This document shows positions 36,029-44,835 of a stretch of 64,000 nucleotides of DNA, one piece after another. The notes under the pieces are model-generated. The model made no database searches, was not told the DNA's origin, and saw nothing but the letters and a program-made list of their open reading frames with translations. How positions within the stretch are numbered: the first letter of the stretch is position 1; every line of letters starts with the position of its first letter. This DNA comes from Metallosphaera tengchongensis. GTDB taxonomy: Archaea; Thermoproteota; Thermoprotei_A; Sulfolobales; Sulfolobaceae. The translations under genes were made by a program, and so were the position numbers. The stretch is from NCBI RefSeq assembly GCF_013343295.1, contig NZ_CP049074.1, positions 1,965,501-2,029,500 of the forward strand, in the 5' to 3' direction.

Positions 36029-36742
36029 TTACTTCAGTTCCTTCTTTCCCTCCAGGTAGGGCTTGAGCTTGTACCACGTCGGGGGACTGGTAAGCCCGTT
36101 CACTTCACCCACAAGGCTCTCCTCTAGGTCAAGGGCCAAAAGGCCTATCCCCCTGGACTTTCCACCTCCAAGGAATGTACCCACCTCGTTCAAGAACTTC
36201 AGCGTCTTGTTCCAGCACTCCTGGGCTTCGTTCCCCCTTACCACTACCTTGACCTCGAACTGCTTCACGTTTAGGTACTTCTCGGTGTAGAGGTGTTTCT
36301 CTAACACTTTCCCCTTTTTCCTGTCCATTGAGGAGTGGGCCCTCTCCAACACTTCGCCGTCCAAGGTGACGTCAGCTATGCTTATGGCCCCAGCGAAGAA
36401 GTCCCCTCCGTAGAGCCTTTCAATCTGACATTTGTATTGCGTGTACAGCTCTGCGAATTCCTTTTGTCTCTCGACGCTGAGGACACCCTTTGCCCTAGCT
36501 ATGGCCGTTATCTCCTCGTTTTTAGAGTTCTCCTCATAGACCTTCTTAGGGTCAACCTCCTCGTGGTTGGGGGAGTGACCGCACACGATCTCCGAGGTCC
36601 TCCTGAGGACTCCCTTCAAGCTGGACGCAGGGATCACGTACTTTCCGCCCATGGTCAATGGCTCCAACGTGTCCTGGTTACCACCACCGATCCTGAACCC
36701 CTTAGGTGTCAGGAACTTCAACTTGTATAGTCTTACCTCCAT
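36029..36742 (-). CDS. Type III-D Csm3-like RAMP (Cas7 group), last gene of operon
   Basis: A 237-aa RAMP. Near the N-terminus RIGGGNQDTLEP is followed by YVIPASSLKGVLRR, the IPxSSLKG signature of Cas7/Csm3 proteins; D24 is placed like the backbone-cutting Asp of Csm3. A glycine-rich loop FLGGGKSRGIGLL lies near residue 195. Csm3-like subunits form the crRNA-binding backbone and cut target RNA at 6-nt steps. The stop is next to a MITE. It begins 1 bp after the previous gene's stop. Confidence 0.85.
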   Translation of the reverse strand: MEVRLYKLKFLTPKGFRIGGGNQDTLEPLTMGGKYVIPASSLKGVLRRTSEIVCGHSPNHEEVDPKKVYEENSKNEEITAIARAKGVLSVERQKEFAELYTQYKCQIERLYGGDFFAGAISIADVTLDGEVLERAHSSMDRKKGKVLEKHLYTEKYLNVKQFEVKVVVRGNEAQECWNKTLKFLNEVGTFLGGGKSRGIGLLALDLEESLVGEVNGLTSPPTWYKLKPYLEGKKELK

Positions 36743-36743
36743 C

Positions 36744-37697
36744 TCACATCACCCTCTTTATGAGTTCACCTAAGTCTGGTATCTTGAATGCGAAGTTGAG
36801 CCCTGCTGCCCTCAGGTCGAGCTTCCCCTCCTCGACGAAGAGTAAGGTTCCCTCCCTCATTACCTTGAAGGTAGGTCTCGTACCCCTCAACGTGTCGGTT
36901 GTGAACCACCCGGTATACATGGAGGTGTCGCCAATCGCCAGCATCCTGTCCCCTAGTCTCCTGACCATCAGTACCTCCTTACCGAACAGCCTGGGGACGC
37001 ACTGGGAGAGGCAGTAGACCAACCCCTCTGGCCTCTCAAAGTCGCTGAGCTCCCTCACAACCTCGACGTCAACCACGTTACCTGACCTCATTTTCCCCCT
37101 CCCGACGAGGATCTTCTTAGAGGCCTTGACCACGTCCAAGACCTCTCCTGGGGAGGCAAGAGCCCACATCTCCATAACCTTTTTGTACTCGTAGGCGAAC
37201 AGCATGCCGTGGTGAGAGGAGCCAGTCCTTTTGTCTATTGCGACGTGCATGTTCACAATGGACTCTGAATGGAACTCCTTGTACTTGTTCTTCCCGTTCT
37301 CGTTTTTCTCGTAGAGGACGATCGTACCAACCTTGGGCTTCATGTCCTTCACCCTGTTTGATAGGATGTTTAGGAGACCCTTCTCGTCCTTGACCCCCTT
37401 CATCTCCTCCTCTACACGTCGGAGGATGCCTTGTTCCTCCTCGAACCCCTCAGACTTCCTACCGCTCGCTGGGGAGAAGTAGTGGGCTGGCGCTCCCCTA
37501 GCAGGGTAGGCGGGGGAGGCGTAGAAGTCGACGGGTACCCTCTTCTTCTGCTGGTAGAACTCGTTGAGGATTGCACCCCTCAACGTGGTGGAGGGTATGT
37601 AACTAGAGGTCGCGAAGTAGTAGTTCAGGACCCTCCTCATCTGGGTCACTACGTAATCCCCTTTTACCTTAAGCTTGAGTAACGCGTAGTCTGTCAT
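36744..37697 (-). CDS. csx10: Csx10-like RAMP (Cas5 group), crRNA 5'-handle-binding subunit
   Basis: A 317-aa RAMP unlike the Csm3 set. It has IPSTTLRGAILNEF near residues 34-47 and a glycine-rich loop LVGRGKMRSGNVVDVE (about 196-211). Csx10 is the Cas5-type subunit that marks subtype III-D, contacts the 5' handle and docks Cas10. Position beside cas10 and Csm3-like genes supports this. The assignment between Csx10 and a diverged Csm4 is by length and context, so moderate. It abuts both neighbours (0-1 bp gaps). Confidence 0.65.
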   Translation of the reverse strand: MTDYALLKLKVKGDYVVTQMRRVLNYYFATSSYIPSTTLRGAILNEFYQQKKRVPVDFYASPAYPARGAPAHYFSPASGRKSEGFEEEQGILRRVEEEMKGVKDEKGLLNILSNRVKDMKPKVGTIVLYEKNENGKNKYKEFHSESIVNMHVAIDKRTGSSHHGMLFAYEYKKVMEMWALASPGEVLDVVKASKKILVGRGKMRSGNVVDVEVVRELSDFERPEGLVYCLSQCVPRLFGKEVLMVRRLGDRMLAIGDTSMYTGWFTTDTLRGTRPTFKVMREGTLLFVEEGKLDLRAAGLNFAFKIPDLGELIKRVM

Positions 37698-38318
37698 CTA
37701 ATCACCCCACAGGAAATTGGAGAGAGAGCTAAGTACCGTCTTGAGCTCATTGTCGCAGGAGGTTGACTTACATATTTGCTCCGGGTTAGTCACCTTTAGG
37801 TCCACCATACCGTTCCTTCCGAACCTCCACAGCCTTAAGGACAGGAGAGAGTACAGTAGTAACTTGAAGAGCCTTGGGTCCTCGCAGGTGTAGTTCAGGG
37901 TAGCCTTAAACTGAAAGCCCGGTCTCAACACCTCTTGGGTGAACAGGGACCCCTCCTTCGCCTTTTGGGTTTTATCCTCTATGGCCACCCTGGTCAGGAG
38001 GTACTTCTCTAGTTGAACCCCCTCCACCTCTACGTAAAAGCAGCTCTCCCCGCTCCCCGGGTAACCGAAGAGCTTGCAGACGTCACAAGGCCCACTGGCG
38101 TGTTTACTCCTCATCATGTCCGGGTTCACCTCCGAGCACGCTGTGAAGTTGCTCGGAGTATACCTCGACACCGCTGTCCTCAATGCCCCCTTCACGGAGG
38201 AGGGTGGTATACCCAGTTCGTTGAAGGGTACGTCCACTGCTCCGACTTTGCTCCCCCCAGCTATTGTCAAAGCTGAAAGGGACTTGAAGATGACCTCGAC
38301 CTTAATCACGTTGACCAC
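37698..38318 (-). CDS. Type III-D Csm3-like RAMP (Cas7 group)
   Basis: A 206-aa RAMP directly downstream of cas10 and overlapping its 3' end by about 17 bp. It shows the start LSALTIAGGSKVGAVDVPF, with D28 in the position of the Csm3 cleavage Asp, then LGIPPSSVKGALRTAV. A cysteine group CDVCKLFGYPG is the Zn-binding thumb typical of Csm3 (CxxC...). The C-terminal glycine loop is weak (RFGRNGMVDL). It is likely a target-RNA-cleaving backbone subunit. Confidence 0.83.
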   Translation of the reverse strand: MVNVIKVEVIFKSLSALTIAGGSKVGAVDVPFNELGIPPSSVKGALRTAVSRYTPSNFTACSEVNPDMMRSKHASGPCDVCKLFGYPGSGESCFYVEVEGVQLEKYLLTRVAIEDKTQKAKEGSLFTQEVLRPGFQFKATLNYTCEDPRLFKLLLYSLLSLRLWRFGRNGMVDLKVTNPEQICKSTSCDNELKTVLSSLSNFLWGD

Positions 38319-40890
38319 CTTGCGTACCTACCCTGAAGTTCTTCAGGGCGAAGTAGTAGTCCAGAATAGGGAACTGTCCTCCTCTCCCTACATCCTTCAG
38401 CAACATCTTAAGCACCTCCCTGTCGTCCGGGTCGTCAGTCCTAACCATTGTCCTCAAGGCGTAAGCCACCACGTCGTAGTAGTCTGGCTTAACTTGGGAG
38501 TAAACTGCCAGATCCTCAAAAGGCCTCAGGTAGTCCCTTGCCTTCTTTCCCTTTTTGTTAGGTTGGTTGTACATCTCGACCGCCTTCTCGAATGTGTCCA
38601 GCTGGTAAACTTTCAACACCTCCTCCACCTTCTTAAGACTGTTAGAGACCTGCAAGAACTTGTCCTTTGAGAACCTCTCTACCTCAGCCAGCACGACTCC
38701 AGCAGTAGCCAAGGTCGTCGAGAATACTAGGAAGGCAATTGAGGACTCGTTGCTCTCCTTGATCTTAGCCTTCTCCATGAGCTCGTTCACTGCCTGATAG
38801 GCGAACTGGACTGGATGATCAGGTTTCACCGTGACTATGCCCACCTTGAAAGTGAAACCCGTGTACTCCTCGGCCCTCTTGAACATCGCCAGTGCAAACG
38901 GGACTGAGACCGCGCTTGGCATCATTAGCATTAGATCATCACCTCCCAGGTAGAGCACGCCTGAGAGTACCCTCCCAGCTAGGTCCTCGCTCTCCTTAGC
39001 GAGGTCTGCGACGGTCTCCTGGAAGGCCTTCTTTATCCCGTAGTCTAACCTGAAGCTCCTCTCCACGTAGTCCGACAAGGTGACGCTGGTCATAAAGATG
39101 GTAGAGGCCCTGTTCCCGTCAGCCTTCACTAGCGAGACGTATTTACCATCTTGGGGGCTCTTGTATCCTGCGATGAACTCCATTGCGTACGACGGGTAGT
39201 CCTCCCCAAAGATCTCCTCAGCCTGTTCTCCTGGGAAGATGGCCATGTCACCAAGGACATATCTCGCGCCTGCTCTAGCCATGAACCCCCTGTTCTTGGA
39301 CCACTCTCTCACGGTATTACAACGGGAGCACAGCCTGATTGTTTGATCCCTCTCCTTTATCTCATGTACCACTGGTCTGACCCCGCAGTAGTCGCACACT
39401 AGGTGGAGGCCTAGGGAGAGCTCTTCCTCCTCCCAGTTTATGAGGTACCTCCTGGGCGACTGGGACAGTATGTCCTCCCAGATTTCCTGGAAGTTCCTGA
39501 CGTAGTTATCATAGGCGAAATCGACTACTGCGACGTGTAACCTCACGTCGAGGGGCTGGATGACTTGGGAGAGGGCCTGCTCCACCTTATCCTTATCAAC
39601 ACCCTCGTCCTTCCTGACCACGATATAGGAATGCCCTCCGTAACCGCTAATGAGGGCCTCGACTGGCAACCTGGTCTTCCCTGAGTAGAGCTTCTGGTCT
39701 AGGAGGATGAAGGAGTACACTGAAGTTACGAAGTCCACCAGCATGCTGGCGAAGGACATCTCCCTCATCTTGGGGAAGCTGGTTATGAACTTCTGGACTC
39801 CAGGGAAGTCTACGTAGACTAGGTAGCCCTTAAGGTTTCCTGGTACGACCTTCTTAAGCACGGGTTCAGGGACCTTGGGCAAGTCCTCTAGTCTTAGGTA
39901 GTCGAAGAACTTGGCGTCCCCCTCATGTAACGCTTTCGAGTCCTTCAGTATCTGGGAGACGAGGTACTTGTACACCGTCTTGCTCGCCTTCTCGTACTCC
40001 TCTTTACCGTGCTTGTCAAAGCAGTCGAAGGACTCCTCCCTCTTCAGGGAGTAGCACTCGCTCACCTTTAGTTGGTTACCCTGCTCTCTCATGTAGTGCT
40101 CCACGAGCTGACTGAGCCTGTCCGCTGAAGACGCCAGTCCGTCTGCACTTCTAATGATTGTGTCGTAATCCCTATGGTGCGTGCTCACTAGGCTCTTGAC
40201 ATGTTCAAGTTGATCCTTAAGACAACTCTCCTCCTTTAGGACTTCATCCAGTATCTCGATAGACGCCTTGACGTGGTGCCTGGGACTGACTAACTTCCCC
40301 ACATCGTGCAGGAGGGACGAGACCCTCAGGTAGTTAAGGTCTACAGAGTTAGTCTGCAACAGCCAGGTAAGTAGAGAGGTGAGCTGTAGATGGGACGCCA
40401 GAGAGGTGAAGTTGTAACCGGGCCTGGTATCAGCCGGGGTGTTGAGCAGGGCCTCGTAGAGTGACCTCACCTCTCTCCCGCTCATGACTTCCCTCAGTTT
40501 GCTAACCAGTTCCTTGATATTATTGCCCTCTAACTTCTTCATGACTTCCTCCAGCTCTAGGCTATCGAACTTCAGGTCTAAGTGCCTGGAGACCACGTAG
40601 GCCAGGAAACTCTCGTATACAGTCGTTATCACTTCAGACTTGCGGCTAACCTGCGCGTAGGGTGTCAGCACAGGGAGCTTATAGAGGACTGACACGAGGT
40701 CGGCGAAGATGTCCATGGCTACTCTCCCCCTGTCGGACACGTTGCTCTGTTTCTGCACCAGCTCGCAGGAGACGTCTACCAACTTCTTCAGGACGTTGAC
40801 GATCAAGGGCTTGAGCTTTTCACCCTTATCTTCAGCGTCCTCCACCGTTATCTTGAAGTCAGGAAGGTTAAGCTTTCCTCTAATCGTCAT
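38302..40890 (-). CDS. cas10: Cas10 (type III-D large subunit) with HD and GGDD motifs
   Basis: An 862-aa Cas10. An HD nuclease domain is marked by SSLLHDVGKLVSPRHH (H195, D196) and STHHRDYD. A first palm domain follows, then a zinc ribbon (C499, C502, C521, C524) and the cyclase palm with KADGN (590-593) and LYLGGDDLMLM (GGDD at 649-652). On target RNA binding the HD domain cuts ssDNA and the GGDD palm makes cyclic oligoadenylate. Both active sites are intact, which fits with the three CARF effectors in this window. It starts by overlapping a 53-aa gene by 11 bp and ends overlapping the next RAMP. Confidence 0.95.
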   Translation of the reverse strand: MTIRGKLNLPDFKITVEDAEDKGEKLKPLIVNVLKKLVDVSCELVQKQSNVSDRGRVAMDIFADLVSVLYKLPVLTPYAQVSRKSEVITTVYESFLAYVVSRHLDLKFDSLELEEVMKKLEGNNIKELVSKLREVMSGREVRSLYEALLNTPADTRPGYNFTSLASHLQLTSLLTWLLQTNSVDLNYLRVSSLLHDVGKLVSPRHHVKASIEILDEVLKEESCLKDQLEHVKSLVSTHHRDYDTIIRSADGLASSADRLSQLVEHYMREQGNQLKVSECYSLKREESFDCFDKHGKEEYEKASKTVYKYLVSQILKDSKALHEGDAKFFDYLRLEDLPKVPEPVLKKVVPGNLKGYLVYVDFPGVQKFITSFPKMREMSFASMLVDFVTSVYSFILLDQKLYSGKTRLPVEALISGYGGHSYIVVRKDEGVDKDKVEQALSQVIQPLDVRLHVAVVDFAYDNYVRNFQEIWEDILSQSPRRYLINWEEEELSLGLHLVCDYCGVRPVVHEIKERDQTIRLCSRCNTVREWSKNRGFMARAGARYVLGDMAIFPGEQAEEIFGEDYPSYAMEFIAGYKSPQDGKYVSLVKADGNRASTIFMTSVTLSDYVERSFRLDYGIKKAFQETVADLAKESEDLAGRVLSGVLYLGGDDLMLMMPSAVSVPFALAMFKRAEEYTGFTFKVGIVTVKPDHPVQFAYQAVNELMEKAKIKESNESSIAFLVFSTTLATAGVVLAEVERFSKDKFLQVSNSLKKVEEVLKVYQLDTFEKAVEMYNQPNKKGKKARDYLRPFEDLAVYSQVKPDYYDVVAYALRTMVRTDDPDDREVLKMLLKDVGRGGQFPILDYYFALKNFRVGTQGGQRD

Positions 40891-41041
40891 GGTCGAACCT
40901 CACCCATCTGACTGCTCTCTCGTCCTTCTCCCACACTAAATCCCGTCCCTCTTCCCTGACCTCAGCCACGTAGAGGTAATTGCCCTCCTCTCCTTTAGCG
41001 CACTCCTCCAGGTACAGGTCTCTCCTCACGCAGATCCTCAT
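40880..41041 (-). CDS. Small 53-aa protein inside the III-D operon
   Basis: A small gene fitted exactly between a RAMP and cas10. Its ATG overlaps the previous stop (ATGA at 41038-41041) and its TAG lies 11 bp inside cas10. The product begins MRICVRRDLYLEECAKGEEG and ends WVRFDHDD; it is highly charged, with a predicted beta strand NYLYVAEV. The double overlap typical of translationally coupled genes is the main evidence that it is real. I do not recognise a family. It could be a small complex subunit or an inhibitor/regulator of Cas10. Confidence 0.6.
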   Translation of the reverse strand: MRICVRRDLYLEECAKGEEGNYLYVAEVREEGRDLVWEKDERAVRWVRFDHDD

Positions 41042-41886
41042 TTCCAGTCCTCCTCAAAGTCTAGGGGTCTGTAAGCGTTGATGAACTTTTGAAGGGCACC
41101 CTTTACATCCGTGTTGGGCACTATCCCTTGGTTAACAAGGGAGAACTTCACCCTACCGAAGCTCTTTTTGGAGAACTTAAACCTACCCATGAGCATCACC
41201 TTGGAGTCAAGCTGGTTCCCCTTAATCCTGAAGCCAAGGCCGTACACTAACATACCTAGCTCGTAGTCCTTGAGGCCCTTGAATGTGACAGTCCCCACAA
41301 AGGTCGCGTCCTTTTTGACGCACTCGTAAGACTCACCCTCGTCTTTGACGAACTCGATGGGTACCTTCTCCTTCTCCGGGGTCAGGTCAGAGAAGGACAC
41401 CTTGCTGGACAGGGACATGTTCCCCAATAGGTCACAGACTGGGCATACCTTGGTCATCTGCAATGGTTTAAACTCGTCCTTGGGCTTCCGACTGGGGTGG
41501 AATATGTTTACGTACCTGCTAGACGAGTTCGTGGAATTCCTGTCGACTATAAAGCATGAACCTGGTATGGAGAGCTCCAGCCTTGACCTCACTAAGCCCT
41601 TCATGGTCGATCCCGGTATAACTGGCCTTCCGTCGGAGTACTTGGTCATGGAGTGCACCCTCTCGGAGAAGTAGGAGGACACATCAGGCACCCCGTTCCT
41701 CAGGGCCTGTTCGAGCAACTTCTCCAAGTCCTCCCTCTTGACCTGTCCCTTGGTCTCATAGCTCACCTCCCCGCTACCTATGTGTAAGTAGTCAGAGACG
41801 ACCGTGAGCTTTATCCCTAGGAACCCTTCAAGACCCTTGAAAGTCCTGGGGGTGTAGTTATTTCTCTGGATAACTGGTCTTGACAC
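41038..41886 (-). CDS. Type III-D RAMP protein, diverged Csm3/Csm5-like
   Basis: A 282-aa RAMP. FLGIKLTVVSDYLHIGSGEVSYET is the first strand and loop, an insertion follows, then GRPVIPGSTMKGLVRSRLE. KVCPVCDLLGNMS is a Cys-pair thumb like Csm3. The Asp that cuts RNA in Csm3 is not evident because a longer insert replaces that loop. C-terminally the glycine loop is weak (SFGRVKFSLV). It overlaps the upstream RAMP by 29 bp. The insert and missing Asp suggest a capping (Csm5-like) or non-cutting subunit. Confidence 0.75.
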   Translation of the reverse strand: MSRPVIQRNNYTPRTFKGLEGFLGIKLTVVSDYLHIGSGEVSYETKGQVKREDLEKLLEQALRNGVPDVSSYFSERVHSMTKYSDGRPVIPGSTMKGLVRSRLELSIPGSCFIVDRNSTNSSSRYVNIFHPSRKPKDEFKPLQMTKVCPVCDLLGNMSLSSKVSFSDLTPEKEKVPIEFVKDEGESYECVKKDATFVGTVTFKGLKDYELGMLVYGLGFRIKGNQLDSKVMLMGRFKFSKKSFGRVKFSLVNQGIVPNTDVKGALQKFINAYRPLDFEEDWK

Positions 41887-42688
41887 TGTCGAACGCCTCT
41901 TTAAATGGTTTCATCTGCTCGAAGAACTTGGAGCCCTCACCCTCAGCCACGGTGACCTTGATCTCCTTGTCCTCATCACCCACCTTTTCCGAGCCTACGC
42001 TGGTGAACTTCATCTTCCCGAACTGGACGAAACCGAAGCCTCTGCTCTTCTGACCCCCTACCTGCGATAGCCCCAGGTGGATCTGTTCCATGATCCTGAC
42101 CAAGTACCCAATGACGTAGTTCGGGAGGTTGTTCCCGATGAGCCTAAAACTGAACTTGGACCCGGGCTCCACGAACTCGACGCTCGCGAGGGCACCCTCA
42201 GCCACTGCCCCCTCAGTCCTGCTGATGGCTATTATTGTCCTCACTCCTAGAGTGTAATGTGAGGCTACAGAGTCGGCTAACTTCACTGCCCCTATTACGC
42301 TCATGGCGCCGAAGGTCTTACAGTTGAGGCAGGTCTTCTTCCAGAACATGTCAAGGGCCCCATTAACGTTGTTTTTGATGAGCTTCTGAAATTCATCGGA
42401 TAAATCTCTCTTCTCTAAGCAGTTGTCACCCCCTATCCCACTACATACTTCGAGTCCCTTGTCCCTCAGTATCCTCTCCCCAGTCGAGCGGAAGATCCCT
42501 TTCCAGGACGAGCCTGGGATTACGGGTCTCCCTTGTGGGTCCTTCAAGAGTGTGTCCCTCGCAGTGCTGGTGGGGTCGAGGTTAGCCCTTCCTACTCCTA
42601 TCCTAAGGGGGGACATGGCAATGACTTCGCCGTCTATGTATACGGTCCTCTTCGCAATGTCCTTCCTGATAAAAGAGAAGTCGACCAT
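41858..42688 (-). CDS. Type III-D Csm3-like RAMP (Cas7 group)
   Basis: A 276-aa RAMP. MSPLRIGVGRANLDPTSTARDTLLKD is followed by GRPVIPGSSWKGIFRSTGE, with an Asp (ARD) in the Csm3 cleavage loop. The thumb cysteines KKTCLNCKTFGAMS and the C-terminal glycine loop VGGQKSRGFGFVQFG are clear. A typical backbone subunit that binds crRNA and cuts target RNA. It begins 5 bp after the upstream gene and overlaps the downstream one. Confidence 0.87.
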   Translation of the reverse strand: MVDFSFIRKDIAKRTVYIDGEVIAMSPLRIGVGRANLDPTSTARDTLLKDPQGRPVIPGSSWKGIFRSTGERILRDKGLEVCSGIGGDNCLEKRDLSDEFQKLIKNNVNGALDMFWKKTCLNCKTFGAMSVIGAVKLADSVASHYTLGVRTIIAISRTEGAVAEGALASVEFVEPGSKFSFRLIGNNLPNYVIGYLVRIMEQIHLGLSQVGGQKSRGFGFVQFGKMKFTSVGSEKVGDEDKEIKVTVAEGEGSKFFEQMKPFKEAFDSVKTSYPEK

Positions 42689-42693
42689 TCAGC

Positions 42694-43431
42694 TCATCCC
42701 TTACTCCAGGCGGTTATCAAGTCCTGCAGGGAATACTTCTTCGCCGTGAACAGGTCAGGCGCCTTGTAGAGCGAGACGTTAGCCTCGGTCAGCTTCACTA
42801 ACCCAAACCCCACGCTCCTCCTCGCTCCTAAGAATATCCCATCAGTGGAGAGGTACTTGAGAAGGAGCCTCATAGCCTCAACTGACTCCTTCTTCCACTC
42901 CTCACTCTCGTTATTGACCAGGTCCAAGTTGTATACGACCATTGTGAAGTCAAAGGCTGCCTCCGGTTCCACATAGTCAAGGGTGTAGAGGTGGCCCGGC
43001 GCCTGTCCGCCAAAGACCCTGTTAATTGAGACCATAGTCCTCTGCCCTACTCTGAAGTCCTTGGCTACAGCGTCTAGGATGAAGACCCTTGAGCCCAGGT
43101 CCTTAAACCCAAACAGGATGCAGGGTACGCAATAGGAGGTGTCGTCACATGAGGTACATGACTCCTCGTCATCGTCGATATCGCAGACCCTGGACTTCTG
43201 GTCACCCTTAGCCCTTTCATAGGCCTCTATGAAGCTCCTGAAGGCCCCCTTAATGGAGGATCCGGGGATGACCGGTCTACCATCAACCTTCATTATCGGG
43301 TTGTCAGTCGCGTCCTCTAGAGAGGCCTCTTTCCCAGAACCTACCCTGAGGGGTGTCTTATTCACTAGCTTGCCTTCCACCTTGATGATGGAGGTTATCT
43401 TGTCTAGATCGTAACAGCTCATAGCTACCAC
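42694..43431 (-). CDS. Type III-D Csm3-like RAMP (Cas7 group)
   Basis: A 245-aa RAMP closest to classical Csm3. KTPLRVGSGKEASLEDATDNPIMKVDGRPVIPGSSIKGAFRS includes the Asp-x-Pro cleavage loop (ATDNP), then CVPCILFGFKD thumb cysteines and the loop LGARRSVGFGLVKL. A backbone subunit with an intact target-RNA cleavage residue. It starts directly after the small-subunit gene (adjacent stop/start at 43431/43432), showing operon coupling. Confidence 0.88.
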   Translation of the reverse strand: MVAMSCYDLDKITSIIKVEGKLVNKTPLRVGSGKEASLEDATDNPIMKVDGRPVIPGSSIKGAFRSFIEAYERAKGDQKSRVCDIDDDEESCTSCDDTSYCVPCILFGFKDLGSRVFILDAVAKDFRVGQRTMVSINRVFGGQAPGHLYTLDYVEPEAAFDFTMVVYNLDLVNNESEEWKKESVEAMRLLLKYLSTDGIFLGARRSVGFGLVKLTEANVSLYKAPDLFTAKKYSLQDLITAWSKG

Positions 43432-43836
43432 TTAGGAAATCGCTTTAACTAGATCCATGAAGCTCGGATCTTTACCTAGGAGGTTCCTGTTGACCGTGAT
43501 GTTCCTGGCGGTAAGCGTTTCGAAAGCCCACTTAACGTATCCCAACAGGGTGAGGGCGCGGTCAACGTCTAAGTTCTTGAGGCTCTCCAGGAGCAGCTTC
43601 CCGGTGTTGTTGTCTATCTCCCCCCTCCCCATCTGCCTCATTATTAAGAGAAGGAGTACGTTCACGTCCCTCCTCGACTGCAGAAACGCGATCAGGTTAT
43701 TTATTGTGCTCGAGTTGACTTGGGGTCCCCTCCCACCAGGTCTCGGTGCGGATGCCGAGATAGCTATCTTGGTTGCCTGGTTTAAAAGGTCAACATTTCC
43801 TTGGGCCTTTGACGGCGCCTGGGATAAAGACGACAT
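43432..43836 (-). CDS. Type III small subunit (Cas11/Csm2-like), first gene of operon
   Basis: A 134-aa mostly helical protein. After a disordered, Pro/Gly-rich segment (PRPGGRGPQ near 32-40) come regular helices (NNLIAFLQSRRDVNVLLLLIMRQMGRGEI and LGYVKWAFETLTARN). Size, helicity and first position in a III-D operon match the Cas11/Csm2 small subunit, which lines the inner filament. There is no sequence motif that proves it. A TATA box 25 bp upstream suggests leaderless transcription of the whole eight-gene operon. Confidence 0.7.
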   Translation of the reverse strand: MSSLSQAPSKAQGNVDLLNQATKIAISASAPRPGGRGPQVNSSTINNLIAFLQSRRDVNVLLLLIMRQMGRGEIDNNTGKLLLESLKNLDVDRALTLLGYVKWAFETLTARNITVNRNLLGKDPSFMDLVKAIS

Positions 43837-43858
43837 AGGTATCTTATGTCAAATTCAT

Positions 43859-43868
43859 GTATATAAAC
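43859..43868 (-). promoter_or_regulatory. III-D operon promoter (TATA box)
   Basis: On the minus strand GTTTATATAC lies about 25 bp before the ATG at 43836. No other promoter is seen within the operon, whose genes overlap or are separated by only a few bases. Confidence 0.65.
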
Positions 43869-43869
43869 T

Positions 43870-44256
43870 TTTCTGATTTAAATAATGTGATCATAAAAAA
43901 AGAGACTTACAAACTTACAAAATGGGTTTGGTAGTCAGATGTCTTGAGAAAGATTTAAAAGTATAAACGAGCAATGAATTTGCCGATATGAATTGAGTGT
44001 CTTTGATTATACTAGTATATTATAATGCTTTACTTTCAGTATTCTCCGCCATGAAGAATTTTTTTGTGAAAATAAATCTCTACCTGATAAAATATCAGGA
44101 CTGTAATTTGTTCTTACATGCTAAAAATCATAGTTAACTTTATATATATTTGAGTAGTAAAGGCATATAGGGGTGACAGTAGTGCATTTTAATACCCTTG
44201 AAATATTGGTTACTATAAATCTTTTTTTCATCCCCTTGCCTCTTCTAGGTCAAGGC
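43870..44256. promoter_or_regulatory. AT-rich divergent intergenic region
   Basis: About 0.39 kb, strikingly AT-rich relative to surrounding genes, separating the III-D operon from the rightward nuclease-cas6 module. TATA-like elements for the right module occur at about 44141-44151 (TTATATATATT) and 44213-44219 (TATAAAT). No gene is seen. Regulators of both operons probably bind here. Confidence 0.5.
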
Positions 44257-44754
44257 ATGAATCTAATCCGTAAAGAGGGTAAAGTTAGGATTAAACCTCC
44301 GTTTAGTATTAGGGTAGGCAGTCGAAGGTCAAAGGCGCGGAGGCTCAGCAAAGAGATTTACTATAAATATCTAGTACTTAGGAACGAGGTCTATGAATGT
44401 GACACGGTCAATGCACTGATAGGAAGTGCTAAGTGTTTAACAACTGACATAGAGATTGTAACTTCATTAGAACACGTCGTTAGAGAGATTGTGGGAGGAG
44501 AGCCAGTAGAGTGTTGCGTGCAAAGGAACAAGCTCCACGGAAGACCGGATATCATCATGAACGGGGTACCTGGAGAGATAAAGACTACCATGAGGAAAAT
44601 AGATAACCCTCCGAGAGAGTGGTTAGAGCAAGCTTGCCTATATTGTTACATTTATGACACTCACATCTCCTATCTAATTGTCGCTCACTACACCAAGGAC
44701 AAGGACGAAGGAAAGATAATTATAGACAAAATCACATATTTCAAGTTGATCTAG
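44257..44754 (+). CDS. RecB/Cas4-like PD-(D/E)xK nuclease without Fe-S cysteines
   Basis: A 165-aa protein with a RecB-type nuclease core: GRPDIIMNG (D98), GEIKTT (E107, K109) and motif IV LEQACLYCYIY (Q125, Y129). Cas4 proteins share this core, but the C-terminal cysteine trio that binds the Fe-S cluster is absent here. The start is placed at ATG 44257, where coding character begins and a TATAAAT lies about 40 bp upstream; the frame is open back to a GTG at 44173, which has its own TATA at leaderless spacing. It precedes cas6 copy 2 and diverges from the III-D operon. It could be a Cas4 relative in prespacer processing or a separate DNA effector. Confidence 0.7.
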   Translation: MNLIRKEGKVRIKPPFSIRVGSRRSKARRLSKEIYYKYLVLRNEVYECDTVNALIGSAKCLTTDIEIVTSLEHVVREIVGGEPVECCVQRNKLHGRPDIIMNGVPGEIKTTMRKIDNPPREWLEQACLYCYIYDTHISYLIVAHYTKDKDEGKIIIDKITYFKLI

Positions 44755-44835
44755 ACACGATGCCAAACGAGGAAGAGGTCGACAGACTCGTGGAATCGAG
44801 GCATGCGGAAAAAGGAACATAGAGGGTGAACAAGT

